Positions 46,709 to 60,585 are shown, counted from the first letter of the stretch. The stretch: 64,000 nucleotides of DNA from Leptodactylus fallax (GCA_947044405.1 CAMRHE010000655.1:434001-498000); one strand, 5' to 3'. Numbers and translations are program-made. The notes: generated by a model not told the origin, from the letters alone.

Positions 46709-48497
46709 CTGTTCATGGTACAATATCAGGGAAATTTATTAATAGACTTATTACAAAAAGAAAAGATAAAAATGCAGACTATATTGGGGTTCGTTGGGTG
46801 TCCATTGGGTTTCCACTGGTTTTATACTGAAACCAGCGGAGAGAAAAGTCCTCCATGCAGGAATATTTTCTCTGCCGATTTTCAGTGGATTCTGTGGCGG
46901 AGTCTCATACAGAGACTCCGACGCAGATGTGAACATAGCCTTAGGAAGTTTTTTGTCTTTTGGTATGAATTATTAGTTAGGGGTGCCCGGAGAATTTTTT
47001 TTTTTTCTCCAGGGGTACCCTGAGTCAGAAAAGGTTGGGAAACCCTGACTTCCAGAATATGTTTCTTATGCAGATTCCCAGGTGGCGTACACAAACTCGC
47101 CCCCCTGCATCCTCTATGCCCCAGCACGTAAACGAAGACTGGAGAGGCCAAAAACAGAACTGTGAGCTTTTTATCACCAGCAGTGGAGAAAATCACACTT
47201 CATTCCCATCAAAGCCCTGTCTTCGTGTTTAGGCAGGTCAATACTTCAAGGGTAGGAAGCAAAGTTCACACCGAAACAAATGGAATACTCTAAAACTAAA
47301 CTTGACACTTGCCCCATACATAGGACTGCACCTCGTGACCACTGAATACATTTACATAATACGGTGGTGACATCTGGAAGGCTTGGAGGGAAGAGGTTAA
47401 ACAAGCAGACATTGTGTAACCGCGTTCATACAGACATCTGCATATAAATGAAGTCATGTCGCCTGTAATGTGCTGTACGCTCCTCCACCACACTAATGAT
47501 AAGCAGCGGATTTCAGCTCTGCATAAACACTACTGATTAATGGTGCTAAACAGCTGGATTTCCACACCACATGTATTGTATTCGCTCATATGATTGACCC
47601 AAACACTGAATAATAGCCATGTGAGCGCATCTGCCGGATCTAACCACGTGACGTGTGCAGCCGCCGGACCTCACATTCCTACAAGAACCGTTCCGGGTTC
47701 AGCAAATAAATATTATGTCTTATAGAATTTTCTAATATACTTTCCGGATGAATTCCTCAATATTTCTGCTCGCGGTCATATAATGGGAACCTTCATTGTT
47801 TACTCCTGTGGCAAAATTTTTCGAAATTTTTGCATTCTGACAAACCCGAAATTGTGTGAGTTCGTCATTCAAGAATCGTTATTATACTCTGGGGGGTCTC
47901 TTCAGACCCCAGGGCATAATAAGCAGAGGCCCAAGGGAGCTGCTAACAAAATAAAAACCACTAGTACTCAGCTTTCCGGTCTTCTTTCTGGTGTCCAAAC
48001 TTCACCTACAGTCTCTTGCAGCCTCTTTCAGCATCTTCTCCAACGCCACACGCCCTGGGGTCACCGCTAAGGTCTGTGATTGACCCAAGTGCCATGACCT
48101 TGACACGCACCAAGTGGGCACATACGTACAATCACAGGCCTCAGCGGAGACCCCAGGCCCAGGACTTCAGAGAAGATGCCAGAAGAGGACGCCAGAGCCA
48201 TGTGGGTGACCGGACACCCAGGAGAGGTGAGGAAAGGTAAGTATCAGTGGTTCTTAATATTTCCACAACTACCCAGACCCTTGCTTATTGAATACTTGCG
48301 GGGAAACTCCGTACTAACACTCTGCACCAAAATCTGCATATATATACACAGAAAATACACACCAACTGGAGTGGATTTTGGTGCAGATTTTACAACATGT
48401 ACATGTGGATTTCGGTGCAGATTTTGAAGCCATTTAAAATCTGCACTGCAAAATATTTTTTTACAAAGGGAAAACATACACTTAATATATTTAGTAC
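46709..48497. other. cep126 intron between 122-bp and 82-bp exons
   Basis: Besides the MITE fragment, it has a unique-looking stretch (47280-47720) with an E-box CCACGTGACGTG near 47645 and an ATGCATAT-rich part. At 47880-48240 it has another copy of the hairpin family seen at 43610-44005 (CTGGGGGGTCTCTTCAGACC). Confidence 0.5.
46795..46942. mobile_element. partial GTTCACAT-type MITE in cep126 intron
   Basis: GGTTTTATACTGAAACC, GGAGAGAAAAGTCCT and an end GATGTGAACATAGCCTTA match the unit at about 23390-23536. Only the right part of the element is present. Open frames on both strands over this stretch are repeat-derived. Confidence 0.6.
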
Positions 48498-48619
48498 CTG
48501 AATATGTGTCGGCCTCCACCCGGCAGATGCAGGTCTTCCTTTTCTCTGCTCCAGCAACGCTCTGCGCTTGTTCTCATTGCTGTCTAGAATCTGTTTCCGT
48601 CTTGTAAGGGTTACATATC
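48498..48619 (-). CDS. cep126: cep126 internal exon with basic helix
   Basis: This 122-bp exon has acceptor CTCATAG and donor GTACTA. It encodes YVTLTRRKQILDSNENKRRA and then LLEQRKGRPASAGWRPTHIQ, completing a Gly codon at its start. Human CEP126 has MRRKRIAETKRRNILEQKRQ-PGS in the same position, so the Arg/Lys-rich helix is conserved. It ends in phase 0. Confidence 0.95.
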
Positions 48620-51524
48620 CTATGAGAAGAATAAAACAACTCTATAGTGGGGCCAGGAGGCACAAAAATAACTGGGGTTACACACCAATATCTATTGATG
48701 GCATATTGATGTACGTTGTACACATCTCCAGGGCCAATTCTAGCTTTTCTGCTGCCTGAGGCGATAACTGAAATAACCTGGGATCAGGGCCGTATCTCCC
48801 TGAGGGGGCGCCTCTGATTTTGGGTTGTATTCCGGGGGAGCACATTGGGATGGGAAACGGCTGCTTCTGCAACCTATCAGATGATAGAGGGGAGAGAATG
48901 AGAGATGGTTGCCGTGGTACACTCACACAGGAGCAACGGATTCAGATCCTGCTCCCTTACTCTGCCAGGAAAGTTGTAAGTTACAGGCGGAGGAGTGGGC
49001 GGTGATCTGAACTGGCCCATCCTATGTCCTGGGGACCCACAATCTTTTAGCAAATCAATTGACTTGTGCAGGGCGTTTCCTTGCTGGCACAGCTAGGAAA
49101 AATGGAGGCGCCAGTGCTACCCCCTCAGCAACTCTACAAACTACCACCTGAGGTGAGATGCTCATCTCGCCTCATGACAAATGCGGCCCTGCACATATCT
49201 GGGAACTCCACTGTTGAAGAAAATGAAGAGGGAACTTTTAATTATGTGAGCGTTAAACAGGGGCTTACAGAAAGTCTTTAGCTAGCAAGAACAGACAGAG
49301 CTTTTGCCCCTTTGTTTTAGTGACTGTTGGGACCCCCAGCACCCAGACCCCCATAGACCTTTGACTTGTTACTGTGACATGTTCAAAGGTGTTGCACCAT
49401 GTTTTGAAATTATTCCCTATCAATAAGATAGGGGATAACTTCAAGATAAGTGGGGGTTCGATTGCTAGGACTCCCACCGATCTCAAGGTTCTCGTCACGA
49501 TGCATTGGGAGGCCGAGCATGCACTCTGCCAATCCATTTTTTCTCTATGGAAGTGCTGGATATAGCCAAGTACAGTGCAGCAGCAGGGTGGATGCTTGGC
49601 CTGCCACTATAGCAAGACCCCAGTAGTCAGACCCCCACCGATCATGAAGTTATCCCCTATCTTATCGGTAGGCAATAACTTTGAAACTTGATACAACCCC
49701 TTTAAGAACTCTAACACATTATGGATTTGTTTGGTTAAGGATCTGTAATATGGCACCCATACCCTGCTAGGTACCCATACTATACCTTTGTGTATCCAAT
49801 TTCCTAAAATCATAGTATGCAGTATCGTAGAGATGATCTAGGGGAGAATACAGCGCCCCACAGAGGCATTATACAAGAGGTTTCTACTAGTCCACAGTAT
49901 GGACCTCTATAGTATAGAGCCTTGCACACAGCCTGATATTAGACTATTGATTTCAGTAGGGACTATATACAGTATCTTGAAATTTGTTGGTGATAAATAA
50001 TGTCAAATATAGTAATAATTTCATTTCCTCTCCCTTAAGACATCCCCAGGGCAGTGATTCCAGTTGCCAATTCTGGAAAAGCTTAAAATTGCTTAGAAAT
50101 TTCTGCTGCGGACGGTAAGCGAGGATTGATCTTCGTCTTTGGAAAATTCCCTACCCTAGCATCAAGGTGACAGCGTAATGCAAATGAAAAACCTAGAGCT
50201 CACCATTATTAATAGGAGAGAAAAACCCATTTATTCTAGAGCTCACCATTATTAATAGGAGAGAAAAACCCATTTATTCTCGAAAGCGACTTCCAGTTAT
50301 TCAGCGTTGCTCCATCAATCACGATATGGGACAGGTTCGCTCGTGTATTCTGTAAATTAGACGGCAGATCGCCAGCACGGAAATCACCTAGAATACAGCA
50401 CGTACCATTATTAGGATCAGATAACAGATGACCTCAAACAAGGGGTTACTATTAATCACATTAACAAAAAGGACAAAAACACACAAATGTATGGGGATGG
50501 GGTACACCATAGCACACGATAAACAGATGCAGCAGAGCTCACCACATTTTTAGAGCTGCTTCATGATATGGCCCTATGTGTTTTCCACGCTGGTCTTGAT
50601 GATCCCTACCCCACTGAGGATTGCACCTAGTTTATGACAAGGTGCAGCCTCGAATCCTCCAGGGTCCATTTGCCTAAACCGAAATCTATGCCAGGGCGAA
50701 GGAAAGTGGCGTGCGGAGTACACACAAGCCTTGATAAATCAGCCCCTATGTTTCCAGGAGTTGGGGTCATAATACAGACCCCATAATGTACAGTGGTTGG
50801 AGTTGTAGTACTTCTTAGGTTGTTACGCCCAATACAGGCTGCAGCTGTGGCCTGGTAGAAGACAGTAAGAGAAGTCTAGAATGGCAGTAGGGTTGCGGGG
50901 TGACACTTTGGGGTAAGTGTTCTTACCCATTTTGTCCAGGTAAATATGGTGACTATTGTCATACATCTCATAATGATATGTCAAAAGGTTTGATCATGTG
51001 GGTCCGACTGCTGAGACCCTCACTGATCACTAGAACAAAGGGGCAAAAGCATTCCGCAACTTCATTACGATCCGCTCTGCCTGGCTCTCCTCTCACAGTG
51101 AAGCCAATGGTGGATGGGCTCATAAATGGACTATGGATCCGTACACTGCTCACTGTATGTGCCCCTTCATTTTTCAATTGGTGAGGGTCCCAGCACCCAA
51201 ACACCGACTGATCAAAATCAATGTCATCACAGATCCACAAAAAGACATGCATGATCCCATACACTTGTATGGCGAAGCCCAATCTGAAAACACGGACAGG
51301 AATAGGACATGCTACATATTTGGCAGACCATTGCTACAGCCTGGACACTGATCCATGGACATGTGTATGGGGCCATAGAAATGAGTAGGTCTGTATGCTA
51401 TCTGTTTTCACAGACAGCACATGATGAAAAATATGGTCGTGTGCATAGGGCCTATCCTTACCCATTTTCAGAAATGGCTGGGAGGTATGTACTTATACAA
51501 AAACGTATACAAAATGAAACCCAC
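48620..51524. other. cep126 intron, 2.9 kb
   Basis: It holds a TTAA-type MITE whose right end is near 49700 (ACAACCCCTTTAA) with inverted CCCTATC and GATAGGGGATAAC arms, an exact 43-bp tandem duplication at 50193-50280, and unique AT-rich sequence around 50040-50400. A GGGGCCATAGAAATGAGT fragment at about 51369 recurs at 24534 and 44179. Confidence 0.5.
50193..50280 (+). repeat. exact tandem duplication of 43 bp
   Basis: Two directly adjacent copies of a 43-bp block containing AGAGCTCACCATTATTAATA and GGAGAGAAAAACCC have no mismatch, so the duplication is recent. Confidence 0.9.
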
Positions 51525-53550
51525 CTGTAGCAGCGTTTTTGTGGGTTAAGGCACTTCGCACTCCTTGCCACAAGAGAGCGATTTCCTCATCGGTGGGTGT
51601 GTGGTCCAGACGCAGTCCATTTTCACCATACACTGGCTGACGTTTGACAGGAAAGGGTAAGCTTTCTTGCATTGCCAACACCCGCTCACTATTCAAAGTG
51701 AGGGCAGACTTTGAGGCATTGTCCATATCAGAAGGCACATAAGCCTGAGTGGTCTGCGTGCTACCCAGAGAATGGGGCATGGTTTGGTAAACCATATTGT
51801 CCCTGGTTATAATATGGTTGGTGGATGACACCACATTGTTTGAATTATTAACCTGAGAAATGTTCGTGTTCACCGGCTGAGTCTTGGCCTTCATCACTAC
51901 TTCTCTGTTACTGTTGTTGTCGGATGGGGGCCTCGGTGGAGGATGTGGCATCATAATCTTTCCCTGAGACCGTGCAATCTTGCTGGCCTCCGTTGCCGAT
52001 TGGGGTCGAATTATGATACCCTTTCTATTTCGGTGCACCACCGATGACGGGGTTCTAGCTGACTTTGGCCGTCTCACTACCCTAGTCTTTGCTTTTGGAG
52101 GGCTTCTAACTGTATGCATATGTCCTACAGAATTTGCTTCCTCCTCTTTAGACAGCATCCATGCCTGCTTAGTAAAATGGTACCCTGTAGAGAAGACAGA
52201 GCTCGGTGTTCCAGCAGTAGGCTCCATTTGGCCATTTTGAGAAGTCGTATGGGCTAGGTCATTCTCTTTGCACAGTGCTTCGGCAAAGGATTCAACTGGG
52301 GCTTTTTTGCTAGCTTGCATTGTCCCATTCGTTCCTAGGACATCCTGTTCATCCATCAGTTTCTCAATTTCATCCAACCACCTCAATTTTTTATTATTGG
52401 TTTTCTTATGCTCTTTTTCCTTTATTAGTTCAACGCTGTCTCGAATGCCCATGGAGCTTCTGTCTCCCATAAGAACCATCTTGCTAATACCCATTACTCT
52501 GTTGTACCCATTCTCATACTTGGAGCCTTTCTTCAATATGCTCTTCAACAACTTCTTCCCTTCTTTTCCAGCACTATTAATTCTCGCCTTTCTGTAGAGA
52601 GTAGACAGTGCCAGGTCGGGATCATCTACAGTCAGCATTGACCCATTTTGATGACCCTTTGCATCTTGTATTACTCCTGAATTAGTTTCAGAAGTTTGGG
52701 TTGGTGAAGACCTTTTTTGATGTAATGGACTCTCTCGACTGTTGATGTCTACAGGTTTATTATAACCGTTTGTCATGGTATGAAACTGTGTATTGTATAT
52801 ATTTGTAAGGATCTCCGGATCAGGAACTGAACTCATTGAATGGGTTTTATCTGACTGTTTATTTGGTTTTAAGTCTGTGCTTACATTGTATTGGCAGCTA
52901 CCAGGAGAACTTTCGGGAAATGGAACCACCACTGGGGTTGCCAAGGGTTGAGTCATTGTGGACTTTGTTGACAGTCCAGGGTATTGTGGTGTGTCTTTGT
53001 TATCATGAGGCATGGAAGTCTGAATTGTCTCTCTTGGAGTTGGGTCAGGAGTGGCCCAGGCTTTGCTTGGTCTAACCACAACGTTACAAGCCGTGTTGTC
53101 TCTGTCATAATAGGATGACTTATACTCAGTGGCGGAGACTCGAGACACCTGACTTATATCTTGGATCGATGTTGAAGAGTTGTAAGTGCTAAATGGATGA
53201 ATTTTGCCATGCCTTGTTAAAGTATCCACCATTTTCTGCTGAAATCCATTTTGGGGGAAATTCTCTTCAGCTCCCATTGGAAAGCGTTTATCTACAATCA
53301 TCTCTTCAGGTACTGGATGGGAAAGCTCGGGAGGGCTTGGCTGACTGTTTATGCCACTGACACCATCATTGGCGTTATGATATCCACTATTCACAGGGGA
53401 TGAAGAAATCTGTGCAAGTGCTTTGTGTAAAGGGTCAGATGAAAACAGTGAGCTATTTTCTTCTTTTACTGTCTCCAAATTGTCTTCGAGGCTGTCCAGA
53501 CTTGACAAGCTATCGTCACGTGCAAGCTGTTCAACTTCTTGGTGAAAACT
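51525..53550 (-). CDS. cep126: cep126 giant central exon (675 codons)
   Basis: CEP126 localises to the centrosome, pericentriolar satellites and base of the primary cilium, binds the dynactin subunit p150Glued, and supports microtubule organisation and ciliogenesis. This exon encodes most of the protein. It starts SFHQEVEQL, DDSLSSLDSLE (human: FCDEVNQ, ETLSSIDSLE), is long, polar and Ser/Asn-rich, then has a conserved block KLLKSILKKGSKYENGY (exon residues 333-349), IRDSVELIKEK (369-379), KKLRWLDEIEKL (387-398), YHFTKQAW, then RRPKSARTPSS and NRKGIIIRPQSA (about 493-519), a PPPRPP stretch and DEEIALLWQGV near the end. All have human counterparts in order. The open frame extends 12 nt past the acceptor TTTTTACAG, so the in-frame Met at 53562 is intronic. 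Phase is 0 in, 1 out. Confidence 0.97.
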
Positions 53551-55197
53551 CTGTAAAAACAAATGTTCCTATTAGATAAATGGCTTACCATCTCTAGTCT
53601 ATCATTTTATTCATTTAAAGGGGTTGTCTCAGAAAGACAACCTCAGTCAATATGCCCTATTAGGGCACATGGATGTCATAGGTGGGGTTCCCCACTCAGG
53701 ACCTACCAATATGAATGGGGGACTCTGCTTCTTCTGGACTCAAGCATATTTGAATGCCATGCTATGCAAGCCAGTCAGGGTGTGAACATTGAACTAGATG
53801 GTTATATGGATCTTAAGCGGCTAGTCATACATGGCCAAGGAAGGACACACCTGAGATGCCTTGTCCAGGAAAGGTTCCCCTTTTTGTATACACATGTGCC
53901 TCTAAGCACAGTAGAAGGCTACTTGGATAAGAAGTTTAGGACCAACCCTTCCATAGTTGGGTGACTTTACCCTACGCACACCCTGTGATCAGGCAGAATT
54001 GGGATGCGGTGTATATTAAAAAGTAATACCTTGTCGAGACGTCAGCCTCTGGCCACTTCGGCCATTGAGCTGAACCCCTTTAAGACGCCATTTTATGGAA
54101 GTAGTACAAATCTACAAATTTACCGTTTCTCACATGTGGCCTACTGGAGATGATATGGATCCACTGGGTTGGTATGGATCTGATTTTAGGCTAAACCAGG
54201 GAGTGGAATCCAACGGATTGTGATCCCCCTCCCCCCTCACATGGAGGTATGAACGTTCCCACAGGGATTAGCAATGGCTGATGAGTGTGTGAACACAGGA
54301 CAACAATACATGGTACAGCTGGCAGAAGTCGTAGTCAGACTGGCTAAGGTCAACCCTGCAGAGTATGTTCACAAAAGTAGACGGAGCAAGATCAGGGCAA
54401 GTGGAGTTTAAACACTATGGTAGACAGGCACAAGGTCAAGATGGGCAGCAGACTGGTAGACATGGCTACAAGACAAGCCAGATCAGATGCCAAGAATATG
54501 AAACAGAAGAACACCTTAGTAGCTACTAGTACCCATGGATCTTATTTCTCAGGTGGGTAGTAATGGGTAGGGTTCATTATTGGGAAATGGCAGTGGAGAA
54601 TGTTCCCCTTTTAACAAGTCGGATGCAGCACACAAAGGAGAGGGTAGACTGAGGAGAGCAGCATCGGCTCAAGGAAGGTCGCCACACACGGAGGCTTGAA
54701 GGAGGTGCCGAATATAAGAAAAAGGTGAATGCGGTGTTAACTGCTCAATTGCCTGTATAGTCCATACATTATTGGTTATATAATTGGTTTCTGCTGTACA
54801 ATATTAGTCACTGTGCGTGTGTTATAGAAGCTTAAGGGTGTTAAGTAAGAGCGTCTCTTTCATTCTCCCCTGAGACATGTCTTGCAGAAGCGACTAAGAT
54901 TGTCACCTGAGATCCCAGGTCATGCTAAGTGTTGATTCATGAACCCCTGAGATACAGCCAGACCACACAAGATCCTCAGGGCAGTGGATTATATCATCTA
55001 CAGCTGAAATCGATCCCGCAGAGACGACTGTATATATGTGACAGCTAGGATTTCTATTTTTCTTAAAGCTGTCAAATATTTTAGTCTGATGGATGGATAA
55101 AAAGCAAAAACACACAATTTTAGGAACTTTGGTCAATTGTTACAAATTTTTTTAATACTGCAGCTCTCTTCTAGAAAACTACCGCTACAATACTATA

Positions 55198-55336
55198 AAG
55201 TCAGGAGGAAGATTTATCAAAATCTGGTGGAGTGGTTGCCCGTAGCAACCAATCAGATTCTGGCTTTTATTTTGAAAATTAAAGCTGCAACGGGATTGGT
55301 TGCTTTTTGCCTTGATTATGATAAATCTACCCCAAT
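55198..55336. mobile_element. small MITE with GATTTATCAAA ends
   Basis: The ends AAGATTTATCAAAATCTG and TGATTATGATAAATCTACC are inverted, with opposed GTAGCAACCAATCAG and GGGATTGGTTGCT in the middle. This is a common short palindromic repeat design in frog genomes. Confidence 0.65.
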
Positions 55337-57658
55337 ATGTCTCACCAGAAGGAAGTGACTTAAGTATTAGCCTCTTTCACGGTTGATCTCCCTACAGAGT
55401 ATTGTAGTGAGGCCAACCAAATAAATCACTAAAAACGTCCAATTATTTCATGCAAAAATATTTAAGGAATTGGCCAATCTGTCCTTGGAGTAGCAATTGG
55501 TGCATACACTATATAGCGACTATACTGTCCAACCCTTTTGGGGAAAAACAAAGCGGCAAATGCATGTTTACATGAGAAAATCCTTCCAACTTTAACAAAT
55601 TGTCTTGACATACATGGCTTCCCCAGATAAACAATGCATTAAGGGGCAAACATAGAAAGGTACAGCCCTCTAACCACCTCCTTTCCTGTATTTGCCCCTT
55701 TTTCATACACGTAACATCCTCCTTGAGATGCTAATACTGAGCAGACTGTGCCTACCCATCCAGAATCACTCAGTCCCCTCTTCTCCTCCACCTCACCCCA
55801 CCACCAGCCACCTTCTGCCGGCTACAAAAGGAACTTAATTCAACAACTTAACCGGAGCTCTGGAGTTGAAGTCAGAAACGTGTAGTCGTAGTCGGAAAAA
55901 AAAGTTACCAACTTTGACTTAGAAAATGATTATTATACAATTATTACTATAGTACAATTAATTAGATACATAGTTGATGATATATTTACTCTAATAGGAA
56001 TTAGTTCACTAGCTTTTACTGAATTAGGAGCTTTACTGCTTTTGATTCACCATGGTTATTGATGTCGGAGTCAGACTATGGAAAAGTAGAGGAGTCAGAG
56101 TCGGTAGTTTGGCCTACCAATTCTACAGCCCTGATCCTAACCCTAAACCTACACAGCACCATCCAGCTCTGCTGCCTATGTGCCCACAGTAATCTCCAGG
56201 TAATCTCCTTTAAGGCAGGGATTCCAAGACTTATTACCCTGGAGGAACCCCTGGAATGCTGCTACTCCTCCAGCTCTCCTCTTATTATTATGCTTACTTA
56301 TATAGCGCCATCCTATTCCGCAGCGCTTTACAGACATTGTGGTCACTGCCCCATATAAGGCTCACAATTTCCTCTTGTATTTACACACCTATTCCTTATA
56401 GATTCCAAACTCATATAGGTAGGTCTCTCTCCTATATATATATATATATATATATTGCACACCATGTTGTGTATGGAATTACCTTTTCTATACAAGTTAT
56501 AGATGTTTTACCCTGTATAGTACTGCAAACGTTTAAGACGCTCGGTAACTATTCTCAATGAAGAACAGTGCAGGGGTTAAATCTGAGCGTGCACACCCTA
56601 CGGTTAATTTATACAGCTGTATTCACACAAAAAAAAAAAAAAAGAAAAAGAGGAAAAAACAGCACAGGTCAACTTTAGATGCAATACCCAGACCTTCTGC
56701 AGTTCTACTGAACCGTAGATAGTCCTAGGTTTTGGTTTAGTAGAATGGTGGCAGGTCCAGGTGCCGCCTTAAAGAAACTGCTTTAGTAGAGGAATGAGTG
56801 AACAATGGCTGAAAGTCATGGCAATAAAGCACGTCAGCATCCGTGTCTGCACTATTTATTACCCTGTTATTGTTACATAACCCTAATTACTAACAATTAG
56901 ACGCTATTCCTCGGACACGCCCTCTCTTATGTAATGAGACTCTTAAGTCTTACAATGTCCTGCGTGTGCTGGCTGAATATGTCCAGGTACACCCACAGCG
57001 CAAGTGTGCGCTCCTTCTACCTGATTCATCATCATTACATGTCATTCCTGCAGCTCAAGGCTGTGTACACACGTGGCAGCAAAATCTACTTAGCCACTAA
57101 TTATGTTACATTATATATATATTATATAAATGTATATATATATATTTATATATGTTTATTATATATACATATAATAGATAGAGTACTGTGCAAAAGTTTT
57201 AAGCAGGTGTAGAAAAAATGCTACATAGTAAGAATGCTTTCAATAGAGGTGTTCTATATCTATAGGTAGGTAGATATATATATATTTGTGTATTTATACA
57301 GTGTTTTTTAGTATTTCATTCTTACAAATATTCAGGTTTCTCATGTTGGAGAATTCTGTGGACAGGAAAGAGAGAAAATATGATATTTATATTTATTTGT
57401 CCACAAAAAGAGCGGACACTCAAGATCTCAAGGGACCCCACTGACTTCAATGGGGTCCATTGGGTGTCCTTTCTTCTTTTACTTGACATTGCCATATGGA
57501 CGCTGTGATGGAGACTCCATGCAGATGTAAACGTAGCCTTACAGATCACCAAATGTCAAAAAGGTGCCTTTCATTTTTACAAATCTCTGACATGTTAAAG
57601 TGACATGCCAGAGGTTTTGAATGGTGGGGATGCTGGTGCCGAGACACCCACTGATCAC

Positions 57659-57870
57659 TTAAAGGGGTTGTCCAGGATCAGAAAACATGGCTGATTTCTT
57701 TTTCCCAGGAAGCGACCTCATGTCTGTTGGTCACATGGCAAGGTTACAGCTTAGTCCCATTAAAATGAGTGGGACTGAGCTGTATCATGGTCATGTGACC
57801 AATGGACGTGATGTCTTTTCCTGAGAAGAAGAAACCGGCCATGTTTTCTGATACTGCACAATCCCTTTAA
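57659..57870. mobile_element. Kolobok/T2-like palindromic MITE
   Basis: TTAA flanks are at 57659-57662 and 57867-57870. The ends AGGGGTTGTCCAGGATCAG and CTGATACTGCACAATCCCT are inverted. Internal arms pair TTGGTCACATGGCAA with TGGTCATGTGACCAA, and CCCATTAAAATGAGTGGG is palindromic. Confidence 0.8.
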
Positions 57871-58735
57871 TGAATAGGAAAGAAGTCCTGAAGAAGCTGA
57901 GAGCTGTGCCCCTTCTGTTCAGCTCGCCCAGTGTGAAGTGTATGGATTTCCCTTGCTGTCTCCCAAATCTACCGCCAAACAGTGCTTGTCCCTTTCTGTA
58001 CGCCACAACCCCCATTCTGTACCCCACCCACCACAGCATGTGAGCATGACGGGGACCCCGCGGCCCAACCTATTTATTAAAACTCATGCTAGCTTTCTTG
58101 GATGAGTTATAATGGATATCCATGTCGGTTCCTAGCTGGCGAAGATCTCCATTCTGGCGCATGGGAGTATAAAACACCGGTCTTAATAAATCTGCCCTAT
58201 TAAATCCCTAAAATATCATGAAGTCTGACTATGTGCAGATAGATCCTGAGCATTTACTTACTGGATTACAGCCCACATCTCATGCAATGTACAGCATGGC
58301 ATGAATAAAGACTTCACAATGTAATTGTATTATGGACAGATTGTAATGAGGGGAAATCTGAAACGTAGACACATGTCATTACGTGTGAGCGAGGTGAGGG
58401 ATGACTGGGAGCCGGCAGTGACGTCTGCTCAGCATTCCTGCAGCTGCGGAACATGTCGGAGCAATACTGATCCTGAGCTGCTTGTTGTTATACAGTCAGG
58501 ACTGTAATAAATCAATGACATTACTATATTGTATATGGGAAACCTTCAGAAGTTCACCTGCCACTAGTCATCCGGCTTCCTGGGGGTCTTTATATAGGAG
58601 TCTGGGGCTCTACATATCATATCCAATCCACATGTCAGTGCAGGTATAAGGAGATTTTAGGGAAAATCATAAAAGGTCAATGAAAAGAAAAACTGGGGAC
58701 ACTTTGTGATAAAGCTTTTCAACAATTGATCTTTC

Positions 58736-59296
58736 TAAGGCTACGTTCACACTATTGTTAACGTCCGTTGCTGTCATTCATCATAGGATGACAGCAATTG
58801 ATTGACAATAAGGCCTAATGCACATGAGATGAAGGCTGAGGCATAGGGAGCATCTTTCGTTCAGTTCCAATGAATACAAGGAAGGTCCTATCCTACTCCG
58901 TGTCATCAGAACAGAATGGATCAGACGCCCTCATACAGGCGAGTACATCACGGAAGGCACTCGGATGTCACTCCGAGGTCACCTGAGTGTATTCCTCTGC
59001 AAACTTGGCCCCATACTGGGCAGCACACTCGGTCATGTGCATGGGGCCTAACTGTAGCAGAATAAGGGGCACAGACAGCGCCCCCTACATCTGTGTCCGT
59101 TCCCACTGACTAATGTAAACAACATGAGGGACGCTATATTCCATCAGAAAAGTAACAAACATGACGGAAGAAAGCTTTTTACATGGGGGTGAATGCAGAC
59201 GGACACCATCCGCATCGGTTATTTAATGTCTGTTACACATCCTGTGACGGATGAGAGCAACGGACATTAGATAACGATAGTGTGAAACTAGTCTTA
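58736..59296. mobile_element. MITE with GTTCACACTATTGTT ends, carrying a nested hairpin repeat
   Basis: Left end GGCTACGTTCACACTATTGT and right end ACGATAGTGTGAAACTAGTC are inverted, followed inward by ACGTCCGTTGCTGTCATTC and GGATGAGAGCAACGGACATT. Inside (about 58810-59050) is a copy of the GGCCTAATGCACATGA hairpin family also seen at 15870-16175. Confidence 0.65.
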
Positions 59297-59522
59297 CAAG
59301 TACAGACGATCCAAAGCGGACAACCCCTTTTAACTCTCAGAGTGACCCTGCAGCTGATCGCAACGAGTCCAATCGCAGAAACTGTAGCTTTAAATATTAG
59401 GGCAAATTCAGGCATCTGCAACTTTTTCTAAGCACTACCATGGTACCAGTAGAGGGCAGCACACATGAGGAGTCAGCATCGGTGCAGCTGTTTCAGAGGC
59501 AGATGACATAGATAAGTACATA

Positions 59523-59720
59523 CAGTTGTGCTAAAAAGTTTACATACCCCGGCAGATTTTTTGGTTTTTTGGCCTTTTTTCAGAGAATATGAATGATAAC
59601 ACAAAAACCAACCACTAACCATGAGTGGAGAAAAAGTTTTTGTGTTATCATTCATATTCTCTGAAAAAAGGCCAAAAACCAAAAAATCTGCCGGGGTATG
59701 TAAACTTTTTAGCACAACTG
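59523..59720. mobile_element. near-perfect palindromic Tc1-like MITE
   Basis: Arms of about 85 bp beginning CAGTTGTGCTAAAAAGTTTA are inverted copies that differ only by one T in a T run, with a loop of about 28 bp. TA flanks both ends (59521-59522 and 59721-59722), as for Tc1/mariner. No protein is encoded; the open frame over it is a mirror of the arms. Confidence 0.9.
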
Positions 59721-60585
59721 TACACTTCTAATAGTATACATTACTTACCACAAAGGATATTTATTACCCCTCCCCAGAATAGGAGATAAATGTCTGATTA
59801 CTGGGACCCCCAGGGCAACTAGACTAGGGGTCCAAAGCCCCCTATTCAGTAAGGAGATAGATCTGTAAAGCATATGCCCCACGACTCCATGTCTCTGGGC
59901 CTGATGGAAACATCTTTGGGACCATAGTGATCGGACATTTATCACCCATCCTGCAGCACAATCCCTTTAATTTACATTTGCACACAGGAATGTATATTAC
60001 ATAGGCTTGTGCATACATACACATATACACACACATAGACTTCCTAACCATCCCACAGTCCCATCAATAGTCTGGAAAGTTTTATGACATAGAACAGAAC
60101 TTGTCGAGACCAGAAGTAGAAGATTCTGCAGATCAGCAGACTCCAGTATAGGTAGTATATTTTATGTTTTACAGTCTGCCTGCAGGTAGTTTATATACGC
60201 GTCTAGGGCCGCCCTATAATCTATAATATGTGAATGCCAGAATGTGTGCATCTATACATAGCTTTATATAACCAGTTATAGGCATTAGTTATCTACTTGC
60301 CCTTGTACAGACCCAAGGCTCACTGATTGATAACACAATGCTTTAGTAGCTAAGAATGACACTGCCATCTAGTGGTCTTGTATCAAACTGCTCAGAAAAC
60401 AAACAAAAAAATTCAGACACACTTGCAAAGTTTGCACCAGATCAAATAGCAACGGGATAGATTTATATTACTTATTAACATATAGACATACATACAGACG
60501 TAGCAACATTGTTGCTGCAGCATGATAACTCACAAAATAGTCAAGTTTGTTGAATGTATTTATTTAACTTGACTTAAGGGTCAAG

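Noticed and set aside
46577..47023. 148-codon plus-strand open frame over a cep126 exon
   Set aside because: It is antisense to the 82-bp cep126 exon and then enters a MITE fragment; no independent coding signal.
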